From Solirubrobacterales bacterium (GTDB lineage Bacteria > Actinomycetota > Thermoleophilia > Solirubrobacterales > Solirubrobacteraceae), in the NCBI GenBank assembly GCA_003151895.1, contig PLYX01000246.1, forward strand, positions 2,673 to 25,206: DNA of 22,534 bases. Direction: 5' to 3'. Numbering within the stretch: position 1 is the first letter of the stretch; the number at the start of each line of letters is the position of its first letter. A program made the translations under genes and the position numbers. Below the pieces are notes generated by a model. It was given only the letters and a program-made list of their open reading frames with translations, was not told the DNA's origin and ran no database searches. Positions 13,944 through 21,936 of this stretch are shown piece after piece.

Positions 13944-13949
13944 TAGATT
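13944..13949 (+). promoter_or_regulatory. -10 box of dinB, leaderless start
   Basis: TAGATT lies 7 nt before the ATG at 13957. No good -35 is seen at 16-18 nt. The position matches other leaderless starts in this window. Confidence 0.5.
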
Positions 13950-13956
13950 CGGCCAG

Positions 13957-15054
13957 ATGTCCGTCGAGTCGTCCGAGTTGAGCACGGCCCATGTCGATTG
14001 CGACGCTTTCTACGTCTCCGTCGAGCTGAATCGCCGGCCCGAGCTGCGCGGGCTGCCGGTCGTCGTGGCGGGCAGTGGGCCGCGCGCGGTGGTGACCACG
14101 GCGAGCTATGAGGCACGCCGCTTCGGTGTGGGATCGGCGATGCCCGCCGCACGCGCGCGCAGGCTGTGCCCACAGGCCGTGTTCCTGCCACCCGACGGGG
14201 CGCACTACCGCGAAGTGTCACAGCGCATGATGGAGATAGTGCGCTCCCATGTCGACCGCGTCGAGGTTGTCGGGCTCGACGAGGCCTATCTCGACCTGAG
14301 CGACCTCTACTCGCCGCGCGCCGCCATGCGCCGCATCCTGGCCGACGTCGCGGCCGCCACCGAGCTCGTCTGCTCTGTGGGGATCGGACCGAACAAGCTG
14401 GTCGCGAAGGTCGCTTCCGACGCGGAGAAGCCGGCCGGTTTCGTCGTGCTCACGCGTGAGCAGGCGTGCGCCCGCTTCGCCGGCGCCGCGCCCGGCCTCG
14501 TGCCAGGCATCGGCCCGAAGACCGCCGCCAGGCTCGACACGATGGGCTTGCGCACCCTGCGCGACCTCGCCCGCGCGCCCGAGCAGCTGCTCGTGGAGCG
14601 CTTCGGGCCCAACCACGGTCGCGAGCTGCGCCGCCGTGCCCGCTTCGAACACGACGGCGAGGTGAGCGAGGCGCGCAAGGTCGTCTCCGAGTCGCGCGAG
14701 ACCACGTTCGACGAGGACATCGGCGATCCAGCTCGGCTGCGAGACGCGCTGCGCGAGATGGCGGGCCAGCTGTGCGCGAGCCTCGCTGCCCACGACCATC
14801 ACGGGCGTACGATCGCCATCAAGGTGCGCCTTGACGACTTCTCCACCGTCACACGCGCACGCACCATGGCCGCGCCCACGTGCGACGCCGAGCAGGTCAC
14901 GCGCGTGGCGCTCGCGTTGCTCGAGGAGTACTCCCCGCCGCAGCCTGTCCGCCTGCTGGGCGTGCGGGTCGCCGGACTCGCCTCGCGCGGCGTCCCCACC
15001 GGTGGCAAGCGGCGGGGAGGGGACCCAGCCGGGCAGCTCGAGCTGCCGGTATAA
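13957..15054 (+). CDS. dinB: DNA polymerase IV (Y-family translesion polymerase)
   Basis: This is a 365-residue Y-family polymerase that bypasses damaged bases. Catalytic carboxylates are present: Asp14 (HVDCDAFYVSVE) and Asp108-Glu109 (VVGLDEAYLDLSD); the steric-gate position is Tyr19 next to Phe18. SVGIGPNKLVAKVASDAEKP and the helix-hairpin-helix LVPGIGPKTAARL follow, then the little-finger domain with SRETTFDEDI. The last residues GQLELPV form a beta-clamp-binding motif (QLxL), so it should be recruited to the sliding clamp. The frame is open from 13903, but the ATG at 13957 is placed right after a -10 box and at the start of homology. It is divergent from the RES antitoxin gene. Confidence 0.95.
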   Translation: MSVESSELSTAHVDCDAFYVSVELNRRPELRGLPVVVAGSGPRAVVTTASYEARRFGVGSAMPAARARRLCPQAVFLPPDGAHYREVSQRMMEIVRSHVDRVEVVGLDEAYLDLSDLYSPRAAMRRILADVAAATELVCSVGIGPNKLVAKVASDAEKPAGFVVLTREQACARFAGAAPGLVPGIGPKTAARLDTMGLRTLRDLARAPEQLLVERFGPNHGRELRRRARFEHDGEVSEARKVVSESRETTFDEDIGDPARLRDALREMAGQLCASLAAHDHHGRTIAIKVRLDDFSTVTRARTMAAPTCDAEQVTRVALALLEEYSPPQPVRLLGVRVAGLASRGVPTGGKRRGGDPAGQLELPV

Positions 15055-15136
15055 GACGGCTCGTGTCGCGGGCGTAGGAGGGTTTGGGTCGCGAGGTGCG
15101 GCGAGCTCGGGCCGCGCGTGTACTCTTCCTCGCACG

Positions 15137-15940
15137 ATGGCGCTCGCCAAGGCAGGGGACATCGAGCTCAGCTTCGACCGCGCCGGCAGCGGTCCGCCGC
15201 TCTTGCTCATCATGGGCATGAGCGGCACGAAGCACCACTGGGGCGATCCGCTGCTCGAGGAGCTGCGTCGCGACTTCGACACGATCGTCTACGACCACCG
15301 CGACGCAGGCGACTCCACCAAGACGGGCGAGCCGTTCACGATCGCCGACCTCGCGCAGGACGCCGCGGGCCTCCTGCGGGCGCTCGAGGTCGACTCCGCC
15401 CACGTCATGGGCATCTCGATGGGCGGCATGGTCGCGCAGGAGCTCGCGCTCGCACACCCCGAGCGCATACGCTCCCTGACGCTCGGCTGCACCTACAGTG
15501 GGGGCGAGGGCAGCTCGCTCACCAGCGAAAGCGTCATGCGCCGGCTCGCGGAAGCCATGTCCTCCGGCGACCGCGAACGGGCGATCCGCACAGCCTGGGA
15601 GGTCAACGTCTCAGCGAGCTTCGCCGCCGACGAGGATGCCTACGCGACGTTCCTCGAGGACGGCCTGCGCTACGCCGTGCCGGTCCCTGTGATCATGGAG
15701 CAGATGCGCGCCATCACCGGTCACGACACGAGCGCGCGGTTGCCCGAGTTGCGTGCGCCCACGCTCGTCGTGCACGGCACCCTCGACGAGATGCTGCCCG
15801 TCCAGAACGGCCACATGATCGCCGGGCTCATACCCGGTTCGCGCTTGGAGATCCTCGACGGGGTCGGCCACCTGTTCTTCTGGGAGGAACCACAGCGCTC
15901 GGCGGAGCTGGTGCGCGAGCACGCCGCCGTCAATGCCTGA
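15137..15940 (+). CDS. Alpha/beta-hydrolase
   Basis: This 267-residue alpha/beta-hydrolase fold protein has a complete triad: Ser94 in GISMGG, Asp217 in VVHGTLDEMLP and His245 in GVGHLFFWEEP. The oxyanion-side sequence is LLIMGMSGTKHHW and the strand before the nucleophile is DSAHVMG. The overall pattern matches the 3-oxoadipate enol-lactonase/lipase-like group, but the substrate cannot be read. Homology starts at the ATG at 15137; the frame is open further upstream through dinB. TACTCT (15121-15126) may be a -10 box with a very short leader. It overlaps the following hydrolase gene by 8 nt, so the pair is co-translated. Confidence 0.9.
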   Translation: MALAKAGDIELSFDRAGSGPPLLLIMGMSGTKHHWGDPLLEELRRDFDTIVYDHRDAGDSTKTGEPFTIADLAQDAAGLLRALEVDSAHVMGISMGGMVAQELALAHPERIRSLTLGCTYSGGEGSSLTSESVMRRLAEAMSSGDRERAIRTAWEVNVSASFAADEDAYATFLEDGLRYAVPVPVIMEQMRAITGHDTSARLPELRAPTLVVHGTLDEMLPVQNGHMIAGLIPGSRLEILDGVGHLFFWEEPQRSAELVREHAAVNA

Positions 15941-16760
15941 CGCCGCGGCCGACTTCGAGATCGACGCCGGCCTGGGAGTGAGGCTCTCGGGCGAGCAGAG
16001 CGGCACCGGTATCCCGATCGTGCTGCAACACGGCCTCACCGCCACGCGGCGCTACGTGGTCATGGGCTCGCGAACCCTGGAGCGGTCGGGTCACCGGGTG
16101 GTGGCCTACGACGCGCGCGGTCACGGCCACTCCAGCCCGGCGCCCGTGCCCGACGCCTACACCTACGAGCTCTTGGCCGACGATCTGCGGGCCGTGCTCG
16201 ACGAGCTGGGCATCGAGCGAGCGATCCTCGCGGGCGCGTCGATGGGCGCGCAGACCGCGCTGCGCTTTGCCCTCGATCACCCCGACAGGGTGCTCGCGCT
16301 CGGGCTGATCACGCCCGCGTTCGACCCCGACGCCGCGACGGAGCCTGCCGCCTACGCCGGTTGGGACAAGCTCGCGCGGGGCTTGAGGGAGGGGGGAGTG
16401 GAGGGATTCGTCACTGCCTACGACCTCGATCCGATCCCGGCCGCGTGGCGCGACACGGTCGAAAAGGTCTTGCGACAGCGTCTGGCCCTCCACGACCACC
16501 CGCTCGCCGTGGCCGACGCGCTCGAAGCGACACCGCGCTCCAGGCCATTCGAGGCGTGGGGCGGGTTGCAGTCCGTCGGGGTTTCCACCCTCGTGGTCGC
16601 CAGCCGCGACGAGGCCGACCCGAGCCATCCGCTGGCGGTCGCCGAGCGCTACGCCGCCGCGATCCCCGGCGCCACACTCGTCGTGGAGCGGCCCGGCAGC
16701 TCGCCGATCGCGTGGCAGGGCGGCCGGCTATCCAAGGTGCTTGCTGAGCTTGTGAAGTAG
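15933..16760 (+). CDS. Alpha/beta-hydrolase-fold protein lacking the usual catalytic His
   Basis: This 275-residue protein has the fold landmarks VLQHGLTATRRYVV (HG at 33-34), YDARGHGHSS and the nucleophile elbow GASMGAQ (Ser103). An acidic residue lies in VVASRDEADPSHP. Where active members have GH near the C-terminus, this protein reads RPGSSPIAWQGGRLSKVL: Gly255 is followed by Ser256. Unless another His substitutes, the standard hydrolytic triad is incomplete. It may be a non-hydrolytic member, or use a different residue. Translation is coupled to the previous hydrolase (8-nt overlap). It converges on the ABC transporter gene, leaving 4 nt between stop codons. Confidence 0.85.
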   Translation: MPDAAADFEIDAGLGVRLSGEQSGTGIPIVLQHGLTATRRYVVMGSRTLERSGHRVVAYDARGHGHSSPAPVPDAYTYELLADDLRAVLDELGIERAILAGASMGAQTALRFALDHPDRVLALGLITPAFDPDAATEPAAYAGWDKLARGLREGGVEGFVTAYDLDPIPAAWRDTVEKVLRQRLALHDHPLAVADALEATPRSRPFEAWGGLQSVGVSTLVVASRDEADPSHPLAVAERYAAAIPGATLVVERPGSSPIAWQGGRLSKVLAELVK

Positions 16761-16764
16761 ATAC

Positions 16765-18645
16765 TCAGGCGAGTGCTGCCGGCGCATCGGCGCCGGGATG
16801 ATCCTCGGCGACGGCCGCCCCGCTGAGCAAGGCCGCGTAGCGCCCGCCCAAGTCCAGCAGCTCCTCGTGGGTGCCCCGCTCCACGATCTGTCCGGAGTCG
16901 AGCACGAGGATCTGGTCGGCGTCGCGGATCGTGGAGAGGCGGTGAGCGATCGCGAGCGTCGTGCGCCCTCGCGAGAGATCGTCGAGCGCGCGCTGCACGG
17001 CACGCTCGGTTTCGGTGTCGAGCGCCGACGTCGCCTCGTCGAGGATCAGCACCGGCGGGTTGCGCAGCACCGTGCGGGCGATCGCCATGCGCTGCTTCTC
17101 CCCGCCGGAGAAGCGGTACCCGCGCTCGCCCACGGGCGTGTCGTAGCCCTCCGGCAGCGAGGAGATCAGCTCGTGGATCTGCGCCGCGCGCGCCGCGTCT
17201 TCGATCTCCTCGTCGGTCGCCTCCGGGCAGGCGAAGCGCAGGTTCTCGCGGATCGAGGCATGGAACAGGTAGGTCTCCTGGGACACCAAGCCCACGGTGG
17301 CCGCCAGTGAGGAGAGCGTCATGTCGCGGATGTCCACTCCGTCGATCTCCACCCGCCCGCGTTGGGGCTCGTACAGCCGCGCCACCAGATAGGCGAGCGT
17401 GGTCTTGCCCGAGCCCGTCTCACCCACGAGCGCGGTACGCGTCCCCGCCGGGATCTCGGCGGCTATTTCCCGCAGCGTCCAGCGCTCCTCCGAGGCGTAC
17501 GTGAACCACACGTCCTCCAAGCGCACGTCGCCGCGGACACCGCTCAGCTCGCTGGCGTCGGCGCGCTCTTCGATGTCCACCGGCAGGTCGAGATACTCGA
17601 AGATGCGCCCGAACAGCGCCAAGGAGGTCTGTACTTCAAGCCCCACCGACAGCAGCGACTGGATCGGAAACAGCACCCGTGTCTGCAGCGTCGTGAACGC
17701 GATCACGGTCCCGATCGAGATAGCCGCGCTGCCCTGCGCGATGCTGTAGCCCGCGAACCAGTACACCGCCGCGGGCATGATCGCGAAGCTCATCTGCACC
17801 GAGGCCATCCGCCAGCGCCCCGCCATCCGTGCCCGCACCTCCAGGTCCGCCAGTTCACCCGACTCGTCGCTGAAGCGGCGAACCAGCTCCGGCGAGCGCC
17901 CCATCGTCTTGCCGAGCAGGATCCCCGACACGGACAACGACTCCTCGACGAGCGTCGACATGTCCGCCAGGCGCCCCTGGCGCACCGACTGGATGCGCCT
18001 GCGCTCCTCGCCGACGCGGCGCGTGAGCCACACGAAGAAAGGCAGCAGGAACAGCGAGAACGCCGCCAGACGCCAATCGAGCAGGATCATCGCGACCACC
18101 ACCGCCACCACGGTCGTGACGTTCTGGACGATCGAGGTCGCGGTCGAGGTCACAACGCTGTCGATGCCACCGATGTCGTTGGCGATCCGCGACTGCACCT
18201 CGCCCGTGCGCGTGTGTGTGAAGAACGCGAGCGACATCCGCTGCAGGTGGGCGTACACCGCGGCGCGCAGGTCGTGCATCACGCGCTGGCCCACCTGGTT
18301 TGAGATCCACGTTTGCGCCACTCCGATCACACCACCGACGATCGACAGCGCGATCATCCCGCCCACCAGCAGGCTCAGCAGCTTCGTGTCGTGCTTGGGG
18401 ATCGCCGTGTCGATCACCCCGCGCAGCAGGAACGGGCTGATCACCCCCAGGCCGGCTGACAGGAAGATCAATGCCAGCAGCCCGCTCAGGCGTGCGCGGT
18501 AGGGCGCGAACAATGCCCCGATGCGGCGCAGCGAGACATGCGCGGAGGAAATGTCCCGCGGTGGTGTGGTGGGCTTCGACCGGTTGGACCGCGCGCCGTG
18601 GCGTCCTTCGCCGGATCGCCCGTCGCCGAAGGGCTGGCTGCTCAC
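16765..18645 (-). CDS. ABC exporter, fused transmembrane and ATPase domains (half-transporter)
   Basis: This 626-residue type IV ABC half-transporter works as a dimer at the membrane. A basic, disordered N-terminus (1-38) precedes six predicted membrane helices (about 50-330). The ATPase domain has Walker A GETGSGKT (408-415), a Q-loop region (GLVSQETYLF), signature FSGGEKQR (from 512), Walker B VLILDEATSALD (Asp536-Glu537) and H-loop LAIAHRLSTI. All ATPase residues are intact. The family includes lipid A/MsbA-like and multidrug exporters; the substrate is unknown. The start is GTG 18645 with no strong ribosome binding site. The gene stands alone on its strand, convergent with the hydrolase pair and divergent from the YceH-like gene. 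Confidence 0.94.
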   Translation of the reverse strand: MSSQPFGDGRSGEGRHGARSNRSKPTTPPRDISSAHVSLRRIGALFAPYRARLSGLLALIFLSAGLGVISPFLLRGVIDTAIPKHDTKLLSLLVGGMIALSIVGGVIGVAQTWISNQVGQRVMHDLRAAVYAHLQRMSLAFFTHTRTGEVQSRIANDIGGIDSVVTSTATSIVQNVTTVVAVVVAMILLDWRLAAFSLFLLPFFVWLTRRVGEERRRIQSVRQGRLADMSTLVEESLSVSGILLGKTMGRSPELVRRFSDESGELADLEVRARMAGRWRMASVQMSFAIMPAAVYWFAGYSIAQGSAAISIGTVIAFTTLQTRVLFPIQSLLSVGLEVQTSLALFGRIFEYLDLPVDIEERADASELSGVRGDVRLEDVWFTYASEERWTLREIAAEIPAGTRTALVGETGSGKTTLAYLVARLYEPQRGRVEIDGVDIRDMTLSSLAATVGLVSQETYLFHASIRENLRFACPEATDEEIEDAARAAQIHELISSLPEGYDTPVGERGYRFSGGEKQRMAIARTVLRNPPVLILDEATSALDTETERAVQRALDDLSRGRTTLAIAHRLSTIRDADQILVLDSGQIVERGTHEELLDLGGRYAALLSGAAVAEDHPGADAPAALA

Positions 18646-18698
18646 TGTGGAAGCCCTGCCTTACCCACGATCGATCCGTTCACCCACTCGATCTTAGG

Positions 18699-18720
18699 GC
18701 CCCGTTGCCGCCAACAGGGC
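18699..18720. promoter_or_regulatory. Imperfect inverted repeat in the divergent promoter region
   Basis: GCCC-C-GTTG (18699-18707) and CAAC-A-GGGC (18712-18720) pair with one mismatch around a 4-nt loop. It lies between the ABC exporter and the YceH-like gene, 10 nt before the latter's -10 box. It may be an operator or a leader hairpin. Confidence 0.3.
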
Positions 18721-18730
18721 TGAAGGATCG

Positions 18731-18736
18731 TAGGAT
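18731..18736 (+). promoter_or_regulatory. -10 box of the YceH-like gene
   Basis: TAGGAT is 8 nt before the ATG at 18745. GAGGG between them could act as a poor ribosome binding site if transcription started earlier, so a leaderless start is likely but not certain. Confidence 0.4.
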
Positions 18737-18744
18737 TGAGGGCA

Positions 18745-19419
18745 ATGGACCTCTCCGACTCTGAGATCCGCGTGCTCGCATGCCTGCTTGAGAAGCAGCG
18801 CACGACGCCCGACCACTACCCGCTCTCGCTGAACTCGCTGCGCCTGGCGTGCAACCAGGCAACCAACCGCGAGCCCGTGGTCGACTACGACGACGCCGTC
18901 ATCCGTGACGCACTGCACCGTCTCGAGCGCCGCGGCTACACGCGCCTGGCCAGCGGGCGCGGCAGCCGCGCCGCGAAGTACCGTCATCTGCTCTCCGAAG
19001 CCCTGCCGATGTCCGACGGTGAGCAGGCGATCATGTGTGTGCTGATGCTGCGTGGCCCGCAAACACCGGGCGAGCTCAAGCAGCGCGGCGAGCGGCTCCA
19101 CGCCTTTGCGGGGCTCGACGGCGTCCACGAGACGCTCGCGGCGCTGATCGGGCGTGGGCTCGTCGCGCAGCTCGACCGTCGCCCAGGTCAGAAGGAGGAG
19201 CGCTACGCGCAACAGCTCGGCGACTCGTCAACCGAGAGCTCCAACGGAAGCCGGCCCTCGACTCCAACGCACATCGCGCGGGGGAGCCGCGAGCTCGCGC
19301 AACCGTCCGCTTCAAGCGCGCAACCGGCTTCGATCGCACCGCCGGATGACCTATACGATCGCGTCGCACGACTGGAGCGAGAGGTCGCCGAGCTGCGTGC
19401 CGTCCTCACACAGTCATGA
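18745..19419 (+). CDS. YceH / DUF480-family protein
   Basis: This 224-residue protein has the DUF480 double winged-helix pattern: LSDSEIRVLACLLEKQRTTP, DHYPLSLNSLRLACNQATNR, VVDYDDAVIRDALHRLERRG, then a second half GEQAIMCVLMLRGPQTPGEL and LHAFAGLDGVHETLAAL. A Ser/Pro/Ala linker (about 155-200) leads to a short coiled coil at the end (DLYDRVARLEREVAELRAVL). The family is widely conserved but its role is not established; a nucleic-acid-binding function is suggested only by the fold. It overlaps the CcdA-like gene by 4 nt (ATGA), so the two are translationally coupled, an arrangement without an obvious reason. Confidence 0.9.
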   Translation: MDLSDSEIRVLACLLEKQRTTPDHYPLSLNSLRLACNQATNREPVVDYDDAVIRDALHRLERRGYTRLASGRGSRAAKYRHLLSEALPMSDGEQAIMCVLMLRGPQTPGELKQRGERLHAFAGLDGVHETLAALIGRGLVAQLDRRPGQKEERYAQQLGDSSTESSNGSRPSTPTHIARGSRELAQPSASSAQPASIAPPDDLYDRVARLEREVAELRAVLTQS

Positions 19420-20195
19420 GTCACGTCCAGCTCATATTCGCCGCCGCGGGGCAAACCTCCGACACGGCCACCGGCGTCGGCATCCCGGTGGCGATCGCCG
19501 CGGGGCTCGTGTCGTTCCTCTCGCCGTGCGTGCTGCCACTCGTGCCCGGCTACCTCTCGACGGTGATCGGTGTCGCCCCGGCCGACATTCAGCACGCGGG
19601 GACACGCCGTGTGCTCGTCCCGAGCCTCCTTTTCATCGCGAGCTTCTCGCTGATCTTCATCCTGCTCGGCCTCGGCGCCACCGCAATCGGCTCGACTCTC
19701 AACACGCACCGCCAGACGCTTCAGCAGGTCGGTGGCGTTCTGATCGTGCTGATGGGCGTCGCGTTCCTGGCCACCCCGTTCGTCGACGCGCTCAACTTCC
19801 AGTGGCACTCCGAGTCGCTGTTGCGGCTGGCCGGGCGGGGTGGCCCGCTGCTCGCCGGCGCCGCGTTCGCGATCGCGTGGACCCCGTGCACGAGCATCAC
19901 GCTCGGCGCGATCCTCACTCAGGCCGCGGTCTCCAATTCCGCCGCCCACGGGGCGATCCTGCTCGCCTTCTATTCGGCTGGACTTGCAATCCCGTTCCTG
20001 CTGATCGCGGTGGCGTTCGAGCGCATGAGCGGCGCGCTCGCCGTCGTCAAGCGTCACTTCCCCTTGATCGTGGGAATCGGCGGGGCGGTCATGATCGCGC
20101 TCGGCGTGCTGATCCTCACCGGTGAGTTCACTATCCTCAACGCCAAGGCCAACGCTCTGCTGCAGGGCACGGGCCTCGACGTGTCAAAGATCTGA
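19416..20195 (+). CDS. ccdA: CcdA/DsbD-type thiol-redox membrane protein
   Basis: This 259-residue protein has about six membrane helices. The two redox Cys positions are conserved: Cys38 in LSPCVLPLVPGYLS and Cys158 in WTPCTSITLG. CcdA passes electrons from cytoplasmic thioredoxin across the membrane to extracytoplasmic thiol proteins, for cytochrome c maturation or other reduction. No ResA, ResB or CcsA partner gene follows in this window, so the partner is elsewhere. It starts at ATG 19416 inside the YceH-like stop and ends 162 nt before a copper-type protein, which may be functionally related (extracytoplasmic redox), by inference. Confidence 0.93.
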   Translation: MSHVQLIFAAAGQTSDTATGVGIPVAIAAGLVSFLSPCVLPLVPGYLSTVIGVAPADIQHAGTRRVLVPSLLFIASFSLIFILLGLGATAIGSTLNTHRQTLQQVGGVLIVLMGVAFLATPFVDALNFQWHSESLLRLAGRGGPLLAGAAFAIAWTPCTSITLGAILTQAAVSNSAAHGAILLAFYSAGLAIPFLLIAVAFERMSGALAVVKRHFPLIVGIGGAVMIALGVLILTGEFTILNAKANALLQGTGLDVSKI

Positions 20196-20357
20196 TCAGC
20201 CCTCGACACGGCCCCCCAACTCGGCGTAAAGGCCGTCCGGCCGGGTACCCTCGCATGTGGATGACAGCGGGCAAGGCGTCAAAACGGGTCGTGTGGGAAG
20301 GATTCAGACCGGGCAACGTCTTAAGGTGATGCGACCCCTACCGACGGAGGACCAGCC

Positions 20358-20834
20358 GTGACGCTTCACACAGCAGATCAAGCAAGGCTCCGGCGTAAAC
20401 CGATCGTCCCGCTGCTCGCGCTGGCCGGCGGGATGCTCGCGCTGGCCGGCTGCGGAGGCTCGAGCGGCACCAGCTCGTCCGCGTCCACCCCCTCCACAAC
20501 GCCTGCCACCACAGCGCAATCGACGTCCACGACATCCCCGGCGCCGGCCGGCGCCCTCAGCCTCGCGGCCAACTCGGAAGGCCAGTTGAAGTACGAAACG
20601 ACTTCGCTGAGCGCGAAGGCCGGGAAGGTGGCGATCGCCTTCACCAACAACTCGCCGCTCTCCCACAACGTCACGGTCGAATCCTCCTCGGGCTCGGTGG
20701 TGGGCGCCACCCCGACCTTCCAGGGTGGGAGCAAGGCGCTCACGCTCAACCTCAAGCCGGGCACTTACAAGTTCTACTGCTCGGTTCCCGGCCACCGTCA
20801 GGCCGGCATGGAAGGGACACTCGTCGTGAAGTAA
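20358..20834 (+). CDS. Cupredoxin-like lipoprotein (plastocyanin/azurin type)
   Basis: This 158-residue protein starts with GTG; GGAGG (20346-20350) is 7 nt upstream. A lipoprotein signal (IVPLLALAGGMLALAGC, lipid Cys32) is followed by a Ser/Thr/Ala linker (33-66) and a blue-copper domain. Type 1 copper ligands are complete: His103 (SPLSHNVT), Cys141, His146 and Met151 (YCSVPGHRQAGMEG). It is probably a surface electron carrier or copper-binding protein. Its redox partner is not encoded nearby, apart from the CcdA-like protein upstream. Confidence 0.93.
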   Translation: MTLHTADQARLRRKPIVPLLALAGGMLALAGCGGSSGTSSSASTPSTTPATTAQSTSTTSPAPAGALSLAANSEGQLKYETTSLSAKAGKVAIAFTNNSPLSHNVTVESSSGSVVGATPTFQGGSKALTLNLKPGTYKFYCSVPGHRQAGMEGTLVVK

Positions 20835-20835
20835 G

Positions 20836-20854
20836 GCCCCCGCGCGCGTGGGGC
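20836..20854 (+). terminator. GC-rich hairpin after the cupredoxin gene
   Basis: GCCCC (20836-20840) and GGGGC (20850-20854) enclose a 9-nt loop, 2 nt after the TAA stop. There is no T-tract. The position is right for a terminator, but the stem is short. Confidence 0.35.
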
Positions 20855-20963
20855 GGTCCCGCCGGCCGACGGAATGATCGGCGGGGGGCGGTCCCGCCGA
20901 TCGACGGGACGACCAGCGCGGGGGCGGGCGGTCCCGCCGGCCGTCGAGACGACCAGCGGGGGG
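20851..20963. repeat. Three-copy GC-rich direct repeat between convergent genes
   Basis: Copies begin at 20851, 20886 and 20926 with the identical 13-mer GGGCGGTCCCGCC, each containing the near-palindrome GGCGG-TC-CCGCC. Copies 2 and 3 also share GACGACCAGCG. The period is 35 then 40 nt. The copies are diverged, unlike the nearly perfect 19-bp repeat at 3514. Confidence 0.85.
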
Positions 20964-20973
20964 CACTTAATCT

Positions 20974-21846
20974 TCAGGCGGCCTCGCGGAGCGCCGCGAG
21001 CTCGGGCGACTCGGCGAGCTTCTTCAGCGCTCGCTGCTCGAGCTGGGATGCCCGCTCGGCGGAGAATCCGAGGCGCTTGCCGATGGCGGTCAGCGTTTGT
21101 GGCTCCTCGCGTCCGGTGCCGAACCTCAAAGTCAGCACGGTTCGCTCGGTGTCGGGGAGCTTCGCAATCGCGTTGTGCACGATCCGCTCGCGCTCGTTGT
21201 CCCAGGCGGTGTCCTCGGGCGCCTCGGCGTCGGAGGGGAGCAGGTCGCCCAGGGCGGTGTCGCCGTCGTCGCCGATCTGCTGATCGAGGCTCACGAGGGC
21301 GGCGCGCTGGTGGCGCACCTCCTCTACCTGCTCGATGGGCAGTCCGGTCTCCTCGGCGAGCTCTTCGAGCGTGGGCTCGCGGCCGAGCCTGACCGACAGC
21401 TCGCGCTCCACGCGTCCAACCTTGCGCGAGCGTTGCGCCACGTGCACGGGCAGCCTGATGGTTCGCCCCGAGTTCTCCAGACCGCGCTGGATGGCCTGTC
21501 TGATCCACAGGGTGGCGTACGTGGAGAACCTGAATCCCTTGCGCCAGTCGAACTTCTCGGAGGCTCTGATGAGCCCGAGCATGCCCTCCTGGACAAGGTC
21601 CGCGAGCGGCAGGCCCTGGTTCTGGTAGCGCCTTGCGTTGGACGCGACCAGCCTCAGGTTCGAGTTGATCAGCTTTTCCTTGGCCGTCAGGTCGCCGCGC
21701 TCAATTTCCTGGGCGAGCTCTATCTCCTGTTCGGGGGTGAGCAGGGGGTAGCGCCGCGAGTGCGCGAGCAGCTGGTCGACGGACTCCGGGATGAACGTCT
21801 CGGCTGTATCTACAGTTGTGGTGGGCTTCTTCGTGGGATGTGGCAT
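20974..21846 (-). CDS. RNA polymerase sigma-70-family factor (primary-like, group 2)
   Basis: This 290-residue sigma factor directs core RNA polymerase to promoters. Region 1.2 is LLTPEQEIELAQEIERGD, region 2 has INSNLRLVASNARRY, LADLVQEGMLGLIRASEKFD and FRFSTYATLWIRQAIQR; region 3 has RLPVHVAQRSRKVGRVEREL; region 4 has LPDTERTVLTLRFG and an HTH (LTAIGKRLGFSAERASQLEQ). It lacks the long N-terminal region 1.1 and the large insertion of a housekeeping RpoD, so it is probably an HrdB-like group 2 factor. The region 4 recognition helix departs from the usual RIRQIE form (ERASQLEQ). Homology starts at ATG 21846; the frame is open to 22035. Transcribed from a perfect consensus promoter with an 80-90 nt leader. 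Confidence 0.93.
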   Translation of the reverse strand: MPHPTKKPTTTVDTAETFIPESVDQLLAHSRRYPLLTPEQEIELAQEIERGDLTAKEKLINSNLRLVASNARRYQNQGLPLADLVQEGMLGLIRASEKFDWRKGFRFSTYATLWIRQAIQRGLENSGRTIRLPVHVAQRSRKVGRVERELSVRLGREPTLEELAEETGLPIEQVEEVRHQRAALVSLDQQIGDDGDTALGDLLPSDAEAPEDTAWDNERERIVHNAIAKLPDTERTVLTLRFGTGREEPQTLTAIGKRLGFSAERASQLEQRALKKLAESPELAALREAA

Positions 21847-21884
21847 GAGCGTCTCTCTATTGGCAATGTCGAGGGGCTCGGCTC

Positions 21885-21901
21885 GTCGGCCTGCGGCCGA
21901 C
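21885..21901 (-). promoter_or_regulatory. Leader hairpin of the sigma-factor gene
   Basis: GTCGGCC (21885-21891), loop of 3, GGCCGAC (21895-21901) is a perfect 7-bp stem in the predicted 5' leader of the sigma gene, about 40 nt before its start codon. It may affect stability or attenuation. No known riboswitch is recognised. Confidence 0.45.
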
Positions 21902-21936
21902 TGCGCCACCCTCGTAATCCGATGCTTGGAGTCGGG

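Noticed and set aside
15036..15051. Perfect palindrome GGCAGCTCGAGCTGCC as an operator at the end of dinB
   Set aside because: It encodes the conserved clamp-binding motif QLEL, which explains the sequence without a regulatory role.
17362..18303. Plus-strand frame of 313 codons opposite the ABC exporter
   Set aside because: Entirely antisense to an intact ABC transporter; no start signal or recognisable domain.
20231..20246. GGCCG-TC-CGGCC palindrome after the ccdA-like gene as a terminator
   Set aside because: A 2-nt loop is too tight and the remaining stem is too short; no T-tract.
20284..20330. ECF-sigma-like promoter before the cupredoxin gene (GGAAG, 17 nt, GTC)
   Set aside because: The -35 lacks the usual GGAAC and the -10 match is only three bases; too likely by chance.
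20851..20963. CRISPR array
   Set aside because: Copies are diverged, the period changes from 35 to 40 nt, spacers are not unique, and there are no cas genes.
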